A stretch of DNA of 64,000 nucleotides from Winogradskyella sp. (GTDB lineage: Bacteria; Bacteroidota; Bacteroidia; Flavobacteriales; Flavobacteriaceae). The stretch is taken from NCBI RefSeq assembly GCF_003712105.1, contig NZ_RHLG01000004.1, positions 248,001-312,000 of the forward strand, given 5' to 3'. Positions 17,222-26,603 of the stretch are shown here, piece after piece (within the stretch, counting starts at the first letter, position 1; every line of letters starts with the position of its first letter). The position numbers were made by a program, and so were the translations under genes. A model generated the notes under the pieces. That model made no database searches and was not told the DNA's origin. It worked only from the letters and a program-made list of their open reading frames with translations.

Positions 17222-18547
17222 TTAGAGTTCTGTATTAAGTAATTCGCCACTAATTTGTAATACAATGACCTCAGCTAGTTTAGCATCGTATTTAGCTTGA
17301 TTCCTATTTAAAATCGCGTTAAGAAGATTAAGTTGTGCCTGTCTAAATTCTATAGAAGTGACTTGACCTAGCTTAAATTTTTCTTCAGTACGGTCAAAAT
17401 TGTTCTTTGCAGTCTTTATATTATCCTCTTGTACTTCATAAATCCTAAGCTTGTTTTTATAATCGTCCCAAGCATTATTGAAATTACGTTCTATCTCAAT
17501 TTTTAGCTGCTCTTTTTGAAGTTTTTGATTTTCGAGATTTATTCTGGCATTTTTAACCCTTGTTATTGTACCGCCACCATCAAATAAATTCCATGTGAGA
17601 TTAACACCTGCAGCTACATTAGTACTCGTATTTTGAAGTACAAAAGCTAGAGGACTGTTGTTGTTAGACTCGTTCCATCCGTAAGTACCTGTAAGACCAA
17701 CTGTAGGCAGATAACCTGATTTATTAGCTTTGAGCGTAAACTCATTTATAGCGATATTCTTTTCATTCTGAATTAGCGTAACATTATTTGCGTAGAGTTT
17801 TTGTAGCAAATTTTCTTTATCTAATTGAATTAAAAAGTTGACCGTTGTATCAATTTCAAAAGTATTGGTGATTTTATTTCCAGTTACCAAATTTAAATCA
17901 CGTTTTAGATTAATTAGGTTTTGTCTAGAATTAATAACACTTATACTATCGTTATTAATATCGACTTCAGCATTTAAAACATCTAATTTGGTATTCTGTC
18001 CATAATCAAATTGATACTGACTGCGAGTTAGTCTATCTCTCGAAATGTTTATGGTTTCTTCAAAAGACCTTAAGTTCTCGCTCTGTCTTGCCACATTGTA
18101 ATAAACCGTAAGTAATTGTACAATGGTATTCTCAATGGTCTCTCTTGCCTGAAGCTCAGATAAATTATATTCTTCTTTTAAACGTTTATAATTGTAATAT
18201 CTTCCCAGTCCATCAAAGAGTGTATAGTTAAGATTTATTGAGGCATTATAACGCCTAGTTTCAGCACCTTCAGCAACTCTTGTATCGCCATTTGCCAATT
18301 GTCCTTCTGCATCCTGACGGTCAATATTACCGCCTGCTATACCAGTTATTGTTGGTAAATAACCTGAATTTAAAATATTCTTATTATTAGCTGCAGATTC
18401 AACATTATTATTAGCTATTAAGATGCCATAGTTATGTTCTAATGCCAGCTGAATGGCTTCAGAGGATTTCACAACATTCTGTGACTTTGAAAATCCAAAG
18501 CCAAAAATTATGAATAGAACTATTACTTTTATTTTAAAATGTTTCAT
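17222..18547 (-). CDS. TolC-family outer-membrane efflux protein
   Basis: The 441-residue protein has a signal peptide (1-22) and two homologous outer-membrane efflux (OEP) halves with long helical hairpins. Each includes a beta-barrel segment (NASINLNYTLFDGLGRYYNYKR; AAGVNLTWNLFDGGGTITRV), the typical LxWxLFDGG signature. It forms the trimeric outer-membrane exit duct for the adjacent RND pump and adaptor. Transcription order is adaptor, pump, duct, with gaps of 2 and 49 bases. Confidence 0.92.
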   Translation of the reverse strand: MKHFKIKVIVLFIIFGFGFSKSQNVVKSSEAIQLALEHNYGILIANNNVESAANNKNILNSGYLPTITGIAGGNIDRQDAEGQLANGDTRVAEGAETRRYNASINLNYTLFDGLGRYYNYKRLKEEYNLSELQARETIENTIVQLLTVYYNVARQSENLRSFEETINISRDRLTRSQYQFDYGQNTKLDVLNAEVDINNDSISVINSRQNLINLKRDLNLVTGNKITNTFEIDTTVNFLIQLDKENLLQKLYANNVTLIQNEKNIAINEFTLKANKSGYLPTVGLTGTYGWNESNNNSPLAFVLQNTSTNVAAGVNLTWNLFDGGGTITRVKNARINLENQKLQKEQLKIEIERNFNNAWDDYKNKLRIYEVQEDNIKTAKNNFDRTEEKFKLGQVTSIEFRQAQLNLLNAILNRNQAKYDAKLAEVIVLQISGELLNTEL

Positions 18548-18596
18548 TTTCTTATTGTTCTGAACAACTTAATTGTAACTAATCATTAAATGAAGA

Positions 18597-21500
18597 TTAT
18601 TCTATTTTAAGTGATTCTGAGCCAAAATGCTCCAGCTCTTTTTGTTCTTTAATTGCTCTTTCTACTTCCTCTTTTGTCACCTTTTTATTTGTATATAACC
18701 ACTTCGCATTTTGCTTAATAAAATTGCTGAAGGATAAAAATATTGGAAGCACGATTAATGTCAATACCGTAGCAAAACCAATTCCATAGGCAATAGATAC
18801 TGCCATAGGAATGAGAAATTGTGCCTGACGGCTTTCTTCAAAAATAAGCGGTGTTAATCCTGCAACAGTTGTTATCGACGTTAAGAATATGGCTCTAAAT
18901 CTCGAACGACCAGCCTCATACAAAGCATCATCAAAGGATAGTCCTTCTTTTAAATTTGAATTAAACTTTGTAATCAATACAAGGCCATCATTAACCATTA
19001 TACCTATTAATGCAATAATACCTAGAAGTGATAAAATATTTAGTGGGAAATCATGTATCCAATGACCCCAAGCTACTGCTGGTAAGCTCAATGGTATAAT
19101 TAATAATAAAATTAGAGGTTGACTATAACTTCTAAATGTAAAGGCAATGACTACATAAATCAAGACTAAAATTATTAAACCAACTGGTCCTAAAGAATTG
19201 GTAAGTTTTAGTCGTTCTCTATTTTGTCCTTCGTAAGACGGTGAAACAGTTGGATATTTTGATAATATATCTGGCATAACTTCGTCTCGTATCTCTGCCA
19301 TGATATCTGTAGTACTCGTCTTTTTTGGGTCTTTTACATCTGCAGTCACCTGAATTTCTCGTCGTCCTTCTAAATGATTAATAGCTACATCGCCACGCTC
19401 TATTGAATAATTTGCGATTTCACGTAAAGGAATACGACTACCATTTTGGGTAACAATTCGCATGTCATCGAGATTATTAATTGATGACCTGTTTTCTCTA
19501 TTGTATCTAACCCAGACTCTTATTTCGTCCTGACCACGTTGAAAACGTTGTGCTTGCGCCCCAAAAAATGCCGCTCTAACTTGGTTCATAACAGTTCTTA
19601 AATCTAAACCTAAGGCATAGGCACTTTCCTTAAGTGCTAATCTGATTTCCTTTATTCCGGCTGGGTCATTGTCTTTTACATCTTTAAGCAATACATTAAT
19701 TTCAAGGTATTGCTTAAGTTCTTTTTTAACCGCTTTTAAATCAGAAATGTTATTTCCTAGTAAGGATACTGATACTGGATTACCACCAAAATTACCGCCA
19801 CCACCATAAACTAAGCTCTCAACACCAAGAACTGGCCCAACGCGTTCACGTAATCTATTTGTAACTAATTGGGTAGTGATTTCATTTGGCCGTTCTTCGC
19901 CTGGTAATAAATTAATGACTAGTTGAGCTGTTGCCGATCCTGGACCAATGGTCTTAATCATATTCTCAACTAAATCCTGCTCATAATCAGCACCGAGATA
20001 TTCTGCATCAATCTCTTTAGTCACCTCAATGGCCTTCTCTTCAATAAATGATATAATACTATCAGTTACATATTGGTTTGTACCATTTGGCATATTCAAA
20101 TCCACTGCTACTCTATCACTAGCAATTTGAGGAAAAAATGAAACTCTTATAATACCACCACCAATACTAGAAAACGTAAGTATCATAAAAACTATAAAAA
20201 ACGAGAAGGTTAGGAATTTATATTTTAAGGCAAATCTAAGGCTCGGACTATAAACATTATCTCGTAGCCAGTTCATTACCTTACCACCAAACGTATTGAT
20301 ATATCGTAATTTTGAAAATGCTTTTTGAAAGAATCCTGCCAATCCTTTTTTTTCCTTTTTATTTTGCGCTCGTAACGCCTTAGAATGTGCTAAATGCGCA
20401 GGAAGTATTATTAATGCCTCTACTAATGACACTACTAAAGTGAGAATTACGACTACTGAAACTTCACCAAAAAACTCACCAATACGGCCATCTAAAAATA
20501 AAAATATCCCAAAAGCTAGTACTGTTGTTGTAATAGCCGAAATAATAGCTGGAAGTACTTCCATTACACCATCAACAGCAGCTTGTTCTGGAGACTTACC
20601 TTTTTCGTAATGTTGGTAAATATTTTCTGCTATTACTATTCCGTCGTCTACTAAAATACCTATAACGATAATCATCCCAAAGAGCGATAGTACGTTGATT
20701 GTTACGTTAAAATAGCCTGCAAACATAAACATACCTAAAAAAGCAATAGGCAAACCAAAAGCTACCCAAAACGCCAAACGGGTATTTAAAAACAAGGATA
20801 AGAAAATTAAAACCAGAATAATTCCGGCAATAGCATTTTCAGTTAACAATTCTGTACGTTGTACAAGTGTTGTAGATAAATCTCGTACAACATTAAGCTG
20901 TACATTATCGTATTTTTGATTGAATTCTTCAATATAAGCTTTAGTCTTTTCTGCAGATGAAATTAAATCTTCAGAATTTGTACTCGTTATAGTTACGGAT
21001 ATGGATAAATTATTATTGTAAAAACTAGCATTTGGCGTTTCGGAGAATTGATCCCTAACAATAGCAATATCTTTAAGTTGAATTTTACGACCTGATGGGT
21101 CTGACTTTACAATAAGGTTTGATAAATCATCGGCAAAGTATGAGCGATTTTTTGCGCGTATTAAATATTCTTCAGCATCAGTTTTAATAGTACCACCAGT
21201 ACTGATTAGGCTCGCCTGATTAATGGCTTGAGAGACTTCATTAAACGTAAGATTATATGCTAATAAACTATTCTCATCAATCGCTATTTCTATTTCTTCT
21301 TGTGGATAACCCGAAATTTGAATTTGAGAAATGCCATCAATTCCTCTTAAATCATTTTCAACTTGACGACCAATTTGTTTTAAAGTAGCTAAAGGGATAT
21401 TATTACCACTTATGGCAAACGTAATTGTTGGTCTCGATGCCTCTTGCTTTGCAACTACCAAAGGCTCCATACCTACAGGAAAAGATGGTACTCGATCTAC

Positions 21501-21836
21501 TGCATTTTTAACCTCTAAAAGCATAAAATCAATGTCTTTTCCTTTTTCAATTTCAACGTTTATATTTCCGCTATTTTCTCTCGAAGTTGAAGTTACGCGC
21601 TCAACACCGTTTAACCCTTTAAGATTATCTTCAATTTTAAGCACTATACCTTCTTCTACCTCTTGAGGAGAAGCACCTGGATAGGTCACATTAATGCTTA
21701 TATTTTTAGAATCAACTAATGGAAAGAAAGACGATTTTAATTTTGATGCTCCAAATAGTCCAAATATCAAAAAAGCAAAAATCACGACATTAACAGCAAC
21801 GCTATGTCTAATAAAGTAAGTTATTAGCTGTTTCAT
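18597..21836 (-). CDS. RND-family efflux transporter (AcrB/HAE1-like)
   Basis: A 1079-residue inner-membrane transporter with 12 predicted helices in two repeats, each with a large periplasmic loop. The proton-relay acidic residues appear in GILVDDGIVIAENIYQHYEKG (helix 4), and the second repeat has IGIMVNDGLVLITKFN. The N-terminus (FIRHSVAVNVVIFAFLIFGLFG) and the periplasmic segment PGASPQEVEEGIVLKIE are standard for heavy-metal/multidrug RND pumps. The substrate is unknown. It lies 2 bases after the adaptor gene and 49 bases before TolC, forming a full tripartite system. Confidence 0.94.
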   Translation of the reverse strand: MKQLITYFIRHSVAVNVVIFAFLIFGLFGASKLKSSFFPLVDSKNISINVTYPGASPQEVEEGIVLKIEDNLKGLNGVERVTSTSRENSGNINVEIEKGKDIDFMLLEVKNAVDRVPSFPVGMEPLVVAKQEASRPTITFAISGNNIPLATLKQIGRQVENDLRGIDGISQIQISGYPQEEIEIAIDENSLLAYNLTFNEVSQAINQASLISTGGTIKTDAEEYLIRAKNRSYFADDLSNLIVKSDPSGRKIQLKDIAIVRDQFSETPNASFYNNNLSISVTITSTNSEDLISSAEKTKAYIEEFNQKYDNVQLNVVRDLSTTLVQRTELLTENAIAGIILVLIFLSLFLNTRLAFWVAFGLPIAFLGMFMFAGYFNVTINVLSLFGMIIVIGILVDDGIVIAENIYQHYEKGKSPEQAAVDGVMEVLPAIISAITTTVLAFGIFLFLDGRIGEFFGEVSVVVILTLVVSLVEALIILPAHLAHSKALRAQNKKEKKGLAGFFQKAFSKLRYINTFGGKVMNWLRDNVYSPSLRFALKYKFLTFSFFIVFMILTFSSIGGGIIRVSFFPQIASDRVAVDLNMPNGTNQYVTDSIISFIEEKAIEVTKEIDAEYLGADYEQDLVENMIKTIGPGSATAQLVINLLPGEERPNEITTQLVTNRLRERVGPVLGVESLVYGGGGNFGGNPVSVSLLGNNISDLKAVKKELKQYLEINVLLKDVKDNDPAGIKEIRLALKESAYALGLDLRTVMNQVRAAFFGAQAQRFQRGQDEIRVWVRYNRENRSSINNLDDMRIVTQNGSRIPLREIANYSIERGDVAINHLEGRREIQVTADVKDPKKTSTTDIMAEIRDEVMPDILSKYPTVSPSYEGQNRERLKLTNSLGPVGLIILVLIYVVIAFTFRSYSQPLILLLIIPLSLPAVAWGHWIHDFPLNILSLLGIIALIGIMVNDGLVLITKFNSNLKEGLSFDDALYEAGRSRFRAIFLTSITTVAGLTPLIFEESRQAQFLIPMAVSIAYGIGFATVLTLIVLPIFLSFSNFIKQNAKWLYTNKKVTKEEVERAIKEQKELEHFGSESLKIE

Positions 21837-21838
21837 TG

Positions 21839-22975
21839 TTAATTGTCTAAGGAAGTGCTTTTAGGATTACTTTCAAATGGCTTTACAGCCATACCAGCAT
21901 AAGCCCCTGGAACCGATTTTGATAATATTACAGTTCCATTTGGCAGGCCTTTGAGAACGGCTTTCGTATCAGAAAAATAAACAGGATTTACATCAACAAT
22001 ATCCAAAATACTATCTCTAACTACAAAAACTCTATCACCTTCTAACACCAAACTACGATTAATCTCAATTGCATTATCTTCTGATTTAGCATTAAGATTT
22101 GCCTCTAAGTACATACCCTCTTTTAGATTAGCTCCAGACACTTCTAGATATGCATTAATGGTTTGGGTAGTGGCGTCAATGCTTCCGTTTACTCTTGATA
22201 CTTTACCCGTATAAGTTTGTGTTTTATCTAAGTTATTTAAGCTTACTGTTTCGCCTACTTTTAACAAATTAGCGTAAGATTTACCTAATGCAACTTCCAT
22301 CTCATAAATCGATGGATCAATAAATTCTCCTAATTTTTGGCCATTACGTATCAATGAGCCTTCTGTAACTAAAGCTTCTATTAAAATGCCTTTGAATGGT
22401 GCACGGATATTAAACTTTGTTAATCGTTGCTCTAAATTTTTAACATTATAATAGTTTGTTATTATTCCTCTTCCTGTGATGAAATAATTTTCTTTTTCTG
22501 AAGTCATTTCGGGTAATTTGGGCGTAGTGTTATCTAACTTAAAACCATTAAGGTAGTTTTGCCACTTTGAATAGACCTCAGGAAAATCTAATCTTAAGTC
22601 AGGCATTATTGCTGCAATTGAATTGTACAATACACTTTTAGCAGATTGTACACTTGCATAATGCTCTGTGGCATCTACACGAATTATGGTTTGACCGTTT
22701 TGGTATTCTTGACCTGGACGAAACAATTTCCCTGTTGACCTAAATATACCTTGAACTTCACTAAATATTTCAACTCGTCTCTTAGCAACAAGATTTCCGG
22801 TAGCAGGAATTACTATCTGGACAACAGCATTATCAACAGTATCTGTAAATACTGTCTTTACAACTTTTGCTGGTGCTTGTCGTTGTTTCTTCTTACTATT
22901 GGCAATCTCTTTTCCTATAAAAATAGCGCCCACAATAAGTAATACTCCTAAAGCGGAAAGAATAATATTTCGCAT
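21839..22975 (-). CDS. RND periplasmic adaptor (HlyD/AcrA family)
   Basis: The 378-residue protein has an N-terminal membrane anchor (about 5-22), a lipoyl/biotinyl-like half motif (GNLVAKRRVEIFSEVQGIF), a helical hairpin, a second lipoyl half (FNIRAPFKGILIEALVTEGSLI) and beta-barrel and membrane-proximal domains. It bridges the RND pump and TolC. It is the first gene of the operon and has a -7 element 20 bases upstream. Confidence 0.92.
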   Translation of the reverse strand: MRNIILSALGVLLIVGAIFIGKEIANSKKKQRQAPAKVVKTVFTDTVDNAVVQIVIPATGNLVAKRRVEIFSEVQGIFRSTGKLFRPGQEYQNGQTIIRVDATEHYASVQSAKSVLYNSIAAIMPDLRLDFPEVYSKWQNYLNGFKLDNTTPKLPEMTSEKENYFITGRGIITNYYNVKNLEQRLTKFNIRAPFKGILIEALVTEGSLIRNGQKLGEFIDPSIYEMEVALGKSYANLLKVGETVSLNNLDKTQTYTGKVSRVNGSIDATTQTINAYLEVSGANLKEGMYLEANLNAKSEDNAIEINRSLVLEGDRVFVVRDSILDIVDVNPVYFSDTKAVLKGLPNGTVILSKSVPGAYAGMAVKPFESNPKSTSLDN

Positions 22976-22994
22976 TTGATGGTTATTTTAGGCA

Positions 22995-23002
22995 CAAATT
23001 TA
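22995..23002 (-). promoter_or_regulatory. -7 promoter element of the RND efflux operon
   Basis: The minus strand reads TAAATTTG, matching TAnnTTTG, 19 bases before the adaptor start codon. No -33 TTG at normal distance was seen. Confidence 0.45.
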
Positions 23003-23036
23003 CCTATAACCAAAAGCGCGTGTCGTTAAAATAATC

Positions 23037-24956
23037 TTAATTGTTAAAATTTAGAGAATCTATTGTATGCTGTACATTCTCCCAATCTTCCATTAAAGCA
23101 TCGAGTTGCTGCTTCTTATTTTGGTATAAGTCAAAAAACTCTGGATTTGAAGCAGTTTCGTCATAATTGGTAACTAACAATACGTCATCTTCTTTAATGC
23201 TTTTCTCTAAATCATTAATTTTAGATTCAATATTACTGAGTTTATTATTTAAAGATTTTAAGCGCTTTTGGTCTTCATAAGACTTTTTATTATCACTAGT
23301 TTTTTGAGTTTTTTCGGTAACTGTTCGCTTTTCAGCCTCACGAAGATTTTGCAGGTTTCGTTGTTCTAAATAATAGTCGATATCACCAAGATATTGTTTT
23401 ACTTTTTGATCTTTAAACTCATAAACGGTCTCTGTTAATCCTTGAAGAAAATCCCTATCGTGAGACACCAAAATTAGCGTGCCTTCAAATTTTTTGAGCG
23501 CATCCTTAAGCACATTTTTAGACTTAATATCTAGATGATTCGTAGGCTCATCCATTATGAGCACATTTAATGGCTGTAATAATAATTTGGCTAATGCCAA
23601 TCTGTTACGCTCACCACCAGATAACACTTTTACATACTTTTCTACTTCTTCACCTCTAAACAAAAATGCCCCAAGAATATCTCTTACCTTACTCCTATTA
23701 CTTTCATTTGCTGCATCAATCATTGTATCTAAAACCGTCTTATTACCATCTAAATACTCAGCTTGGTTTTGAGCAAAATATCCTATTTGTACATTATGCC
23801 CCAAAGACAGTTGACCTTGATGTTTAATTTCTCCAACAATAATTTTTGCCAATGTAGACTTGCCCTGACCATTCTGCCCAACAAATGCAGTTTTTGAATC
23901 TCTAGGAATTGTAAGGCTTACATTATGAAGCACTTGTAAGTCACCATAAAACTTTGAAACGTTTTCAATCTCAACCACTACTTTTCCGGGAATAATAGAA
24001 ATAGGAAAGTTTAAAGTCATCACAGCATTATCTTCTTCATCGACTTCAATTCTATCCATTCGCTCTAATTTTTTAATCAGTGACTGCGCCATGGTTGCTT
24101 TAGATGCCTTAGCTCTAAATTTATCGATAAGCTTTTCGGTTTGTTGAATTTGCTTTTCCTGATTTTTTTGTGCTGCTAGCTGTTGTATTTTAATTTCATT
24201 TCTAAGCTCTAAGAACTTTGTATAAGGCTTATTATAGTCATATATTCTACCTAAAGTGATTTCTATAGTTCTGTTAGTTACATTATCTAAGAACATCTTA
24301 TCATGTGATACAATGACAACTGCACCTGAATAAGTTTTCAGAAAACCTTCTAACCAAATAATAGATTCTATATCCAAATGGTTTGTAGGCTCATCTAAAA
24401 GCAATAGGTCATTATTTTGAAGTAATAGTTTTGCTAATTCAATACGCATGCGCCATCCTCCAGAAAATGTATCGGTTAGTTTATTAAAATCTTCTCGTTT
24501 AAAACCTAAACCTTGAAGAATCTTTTCTGTTTCGCCTTGATAATTATAACCGCCCAAAATTTCGTATTGATGCTGTATGTCATTTAAATCAATCATTAAC
24601 TGATTATAAGATTCACTTTCGTAATCTGTGCGTTCAGCCAAATCAATATTAATTTTTTCTAGCTGTGCTTCAAGTGTTTTTATTTCTTTAAATGCTTCAT
24701 AAGATTCTTCTAATACTGTCTTCCCAAAGTCAAAATCAATGTCTTGTTTTAAGAAACCAATTTTTAAATCTTTATCTGCTGCAATCTGGCCTTTATCGTA
24801 CTCTTGCTCTTTGGATAGAATACGAAGCATCGTTGACTTACCCGCTCCATTTTTACCAATAAGTCCTATTCGGTCCCCATTACCAAGTTTAAACGTGATA
24901 TCTTCAAAGAGAAATTCGCCTTGAAATGAGATAGAAAGATTATGAATATTGAGCAT
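23037..24956 (-). CDS. ABC-F family ATPase
   Basis: The 639-residue protein has two ABC domains and no membrane segments. Walker A motifs are GKNGAGKST (34-42) and GQNGQGKST. Signature motifs are FSGGWRMRIELAKLLL and LSGGERNRLALAKLLL, each followed by a DEPTNHLD Walker B. An interdomain linker (about 240-310) and a C-terminal coiled coil (about 535-639) are typical of the Uup/YdiF type. ABC-F proteins act on ribosomes rather than in transport. Which subfamily (translation factor or resistance) cannot be told from sequence reading. It is divergent from the DUF983 gene. Confidence 0.92.
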   Translation of the reverse strand: MLNIHNLSISFQGEFLFEDITFKLGNGDRIGLIGKNGAGKSTMLRILSKEQEYDKGQIAADKDLKIGFLKQDIDFDFGKTVLEESYEAFKEIKTLEAQLEKINIDLAERTDYESESYNQLMIDLNDIQHQYEILGGYNYQGETEKILQGLGFKREDFNKLTDTFSGGWRMRIELAKLLLQNNDLLLLDEPTNHLDIESIIWLEGFLKTYSGAVVIVSHDKMFLDNVTNRTIEITLGRIYDYNKPYTKFLELRNEIKIQQLAAQKNQEKQIQQTEKLIDKFRAKASKATMAQSLIKKLERMDRIEVDEEDNAVMTLNFPISIIPGKVVVEIENVSKFYGDLQVLHNVSLTIPRDSKTAFVGQNGQGKSTLAKIIVGEIKHQGQLSLGHNVQIGYFAQNQAEYLDGNKTVLDTMIDAANESNRSKVRDILGAFLFRGEEVEKYVKVLSGGERNRLALAKLLLQPLNVLIMDEPTNHLDIKSKNVLKDALKKFEGTLILVSHDRDFLQGLTETVYEFKDQKVKQYLGDIDYYLEQRNLQNLREAEKRTVTEKTQKTSDNKKSYEDQKRLKSLNNKLSNIESKINDLEKSIKEDDVLLVTNYDETASNPEFFDLYQNKKQQLDALMEDWENVQHTIDSLNFNN

Positions 24957-25022
24957 AGTTTTTGAATATAACTATATAGTTAAAACATGAATAAACTTAT
25001 CTGATTACAACAACTAAAATCC

Positions 25023-25030
25023 TAATTTTG
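25023..25030 (+). promoter_or_regulatory. -7 promoter element of the DUF983 gene
   Basis: TAATTTTG matches TAnnTTTG and lies 37 bases before the ATG at 25068. It is 16 bases from a minus-strand -7 element, so the two divergent transcripts overlap in their promoter regions. Confidence 0.5.
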
Positions 25031-25046
25031 TATTGTAATCCGAACG

Positions 25047-25054
25047 CAAAAGTA
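25047..25054 (-). promoter_or_regulatory. -7 promoter element of the ABC-F gene
   Basis: The minus strand reads TACTTTTG, matching TAnnTTTG, about 90 bases upstream of the ABC-F ATG. Confidence 0.45.
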
Positions 25055-25067
25055 AACGTTTTTAGTT

Positions 25068-25451
25068 ATGATTAGAAAAGGAATGAAGCTTTATAGTATT
25101 TTGTTTGGTAGTTGCCCTAAATGCCACCAAGAATCAATGTATGTTGAGAAAAACCCATACATTATTTCTGACACTTTAAAAATCAACGACCAATGTTCTC
25201 ATTGCCAGACTAAATACCGTATGGAGCCTTCATTTTTTTATGGCTCGATGTATGTTAGTTATGGCGTTGGTATTGCTTTTGCAATCACTGCATTTGTTAT
25301 AAGCTTTATTATTCTCGAAACATCTTTAGTAACAGCTTTCATCGCCATAATCGCTACATTAATCGCTTTTATGCCAATAATTATGCGTCTTTCAAGAAAT
25401 ATATGGATTAACTTGTTTATGAGTTATGACAAGACTCTTGTTAAGAAATAA
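25068..25451 (+). CDS. DUF983 family membrane protein
   Basis: This 127-residue protein has four cysteines in two CxxC pairs (SCPKC near 17-21 and CSHC near 44-47), then two transmembrane helices (about 63-87 and 90-110). The pattern CPKCHQ...CSHCQTKYRMEPSFFYGSMYVSYG is the DUF983 signature, a zinc-ribbon-like head on a membrane anchor. Its function is not known. It is convergent with the FAD oxidoreductase gene 7 bases away. Confidence 0.88.
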   Translation: MIRKGMKLYSILFGSCPKCHQESMYVEKNPYIISDTLKINDQCSHCQTKYRMEPSFFYGSMYVSYGVGIAFAITAFVISFIILETSLVTAFIAIIATLIAFMPIIMRLSRNIWINLFMSYDKTLVKK

Positions 25452-25458
25452 AAATCAT

Positions 25459-26508
25459 CTAGAGATTCTCAAAGCGTTTTATATCTATTTCTCTATCTAA
25501 CTCTTGACCAGTTTCGATATAATCGTAGAGTTTTCGTGCCACATAAGGTCCAATCATAACACCACGAGTACCTAAACCATTTAAAACATAAAGGTTATTG
25601 TATTGACTATGTCTGCCTACTAATGGTCTTCGGTCTTTGGTTGTTGGCCGAATCCCAGCTCGGTGGTCAATAATCTCAAAATCACAGGTAATAAAGGTTT
25701 TTAACTTAGTTATAAGTTCTTCTCTAGCCTCAACCGAAGGTGTATTTGTTTTATCTACCCAGTCGTATGTAGCACCAACTTTATATTCATCATTACCTAT
25801 TGGTATGATAAATACAGATGATTTTATGGCAGCGTCTAATCTCAGTTCAGGAGCTTTTATAGTTAATACTTCACCTTTGGTTCCATTTAGCGCTATATGT
25901 TTGAAAAACGGATTTTTTTTCACACCAAAGCCTTCTGCAAATACAATTTGGTTAGCTGTTATATCTCCATGTGATAACTGTTGTGGTGATATTGATAACT
26001 CATCATAATCAAAATGTTTTTGGAGCAATTGATTGTTTCGCTTAAGATGTGCTTTGTAACTCATAATCAGTTGCTCAGTATCTAATCGACCAGCATGTAA
26101 AACCTCACCAAAATTAAATGGAGCGTCTACATATGTATAAGAATTTTGCACTATGACTGCGGACAGGAATGGTTCCAAATTGGATTTATCTGAAGCTGTA
26201 AACCAAAGATTTTGTTCTTCAATAGAACTGAAACGTCTTAATATTGAAATCTTAAAATCTAGTTTAGTTTCTAATTTAGATTCTATGTTTTCATAAACTG
26301 GAAGTGCTAAATTGAGTTGCTCTTGGGATTTCCATACTTCTGAAAAGCGTTTCAATATTACAGGATTATACAGACCAGCAGCGACTATTGAAGATTTTTG
26401 TGAGTTGTCATCAAAGACAACAAAAGTTTTATTATTAGCTCGTAAAACCTCACAAAAAGAGATACTAGCCAAACCACAACCTACAACTATATAATCGACT
26501 GTTTTCAC
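25459..26508 (-). CDS. FAD-dependent oxidoreductase (D-amino-acid oxidase/DAO family)
   Basis: The 349-residue protein starts with a dinucleotide-binding motif (YIVVGCGLASISFCEVL, 6-22) and ends with the C-terminal DAO segment HRAGIRPTTKDRRPLVGRH and NGLGTRGVMIGPYVARKL, which closes the FAD site. The substrate (amino acid, amine or a thiazole precursor) is unknown. The start is a GTG at 26508. No other start fits before the FAD motif, and a -7 element ends only 4 bases upstream, implying a leaderless message. It is a single gene. Confidence 0.85.
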   Translation of the reverse strand: MKTVDYIVVGCGLASISFCEVLRANNKTFVVFDDNSQKSSIVAAGLYNPVILKRFSEVWKSQEQLNLALPVYENIESKLETKLDFKISILRRFSSIEEQNLWFTASDKSNLEPFLSAVIVQNSYTYVDAPFNFGEVLHAGRLDTEQLIMSYKAHLKRNNQLLQKHFDYDELSISPQQLSHGDITANQIVFAEGFGVKKNPFFKHIALNGTKGEVLTIKAPELRLDAAIKSSVFIIPIGNDEYKVGATYDWVDKTNTPSVEAREELITKLKTFITCDFEIIDHRAGIRPTTKDRRPLVGRHSQYNNLYVLNGLGTRGVMIGPYVARKLYDYIETGQELDREIDIKRFENL

Positions 26509-26512
26509 AGCA

Positions 26513-26520
26513 CAAAGCTA
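26513..26520 (-). promoter_or_regulatory. -7 promoter element four bases from the GTG start of the FAD oxidoreductase
   Basis: The minus strand reads TAGCTTTG (perfect TAnnTTTG), separated from the GTG start by exactly four bases. Transcription from it would begin at about the start codon. No -33 TTG is visible. Confidence 0.5.
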
Positions 26521-26553
26521 TGAAATTTAATAGCGGTTATAATTGTTTGAAAT

Positions 26554-26584
26554 AAAAAACGCTCACATAATGTGAGCGTTTTTT
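26554..26584 (-). terminator. Intrinsic terminator of the gld operon
   Basis: AAAAAACGCTCACA, a TAA loop and TGTGAGCGTTTTTT form a strong stem of at least nine base pairs flanked by A and T tracts, 20 bases after the gldN stop. The symmetric A/T flanks let it work in both directions, so it also separates gldN from the neighbouring oxidoreductase gene. Confidence 0.9.
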
Positions 26585-26603
26585 ACTTTATTAGTATCCG
26601 GAA

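Noticed and set aside
18597-22975. RND operon as a specific metal-efflux system (CzcA type)
   Set aside because: Motifs fit RND pumps in general; nothing visible decides between metals, drugs and lipids.
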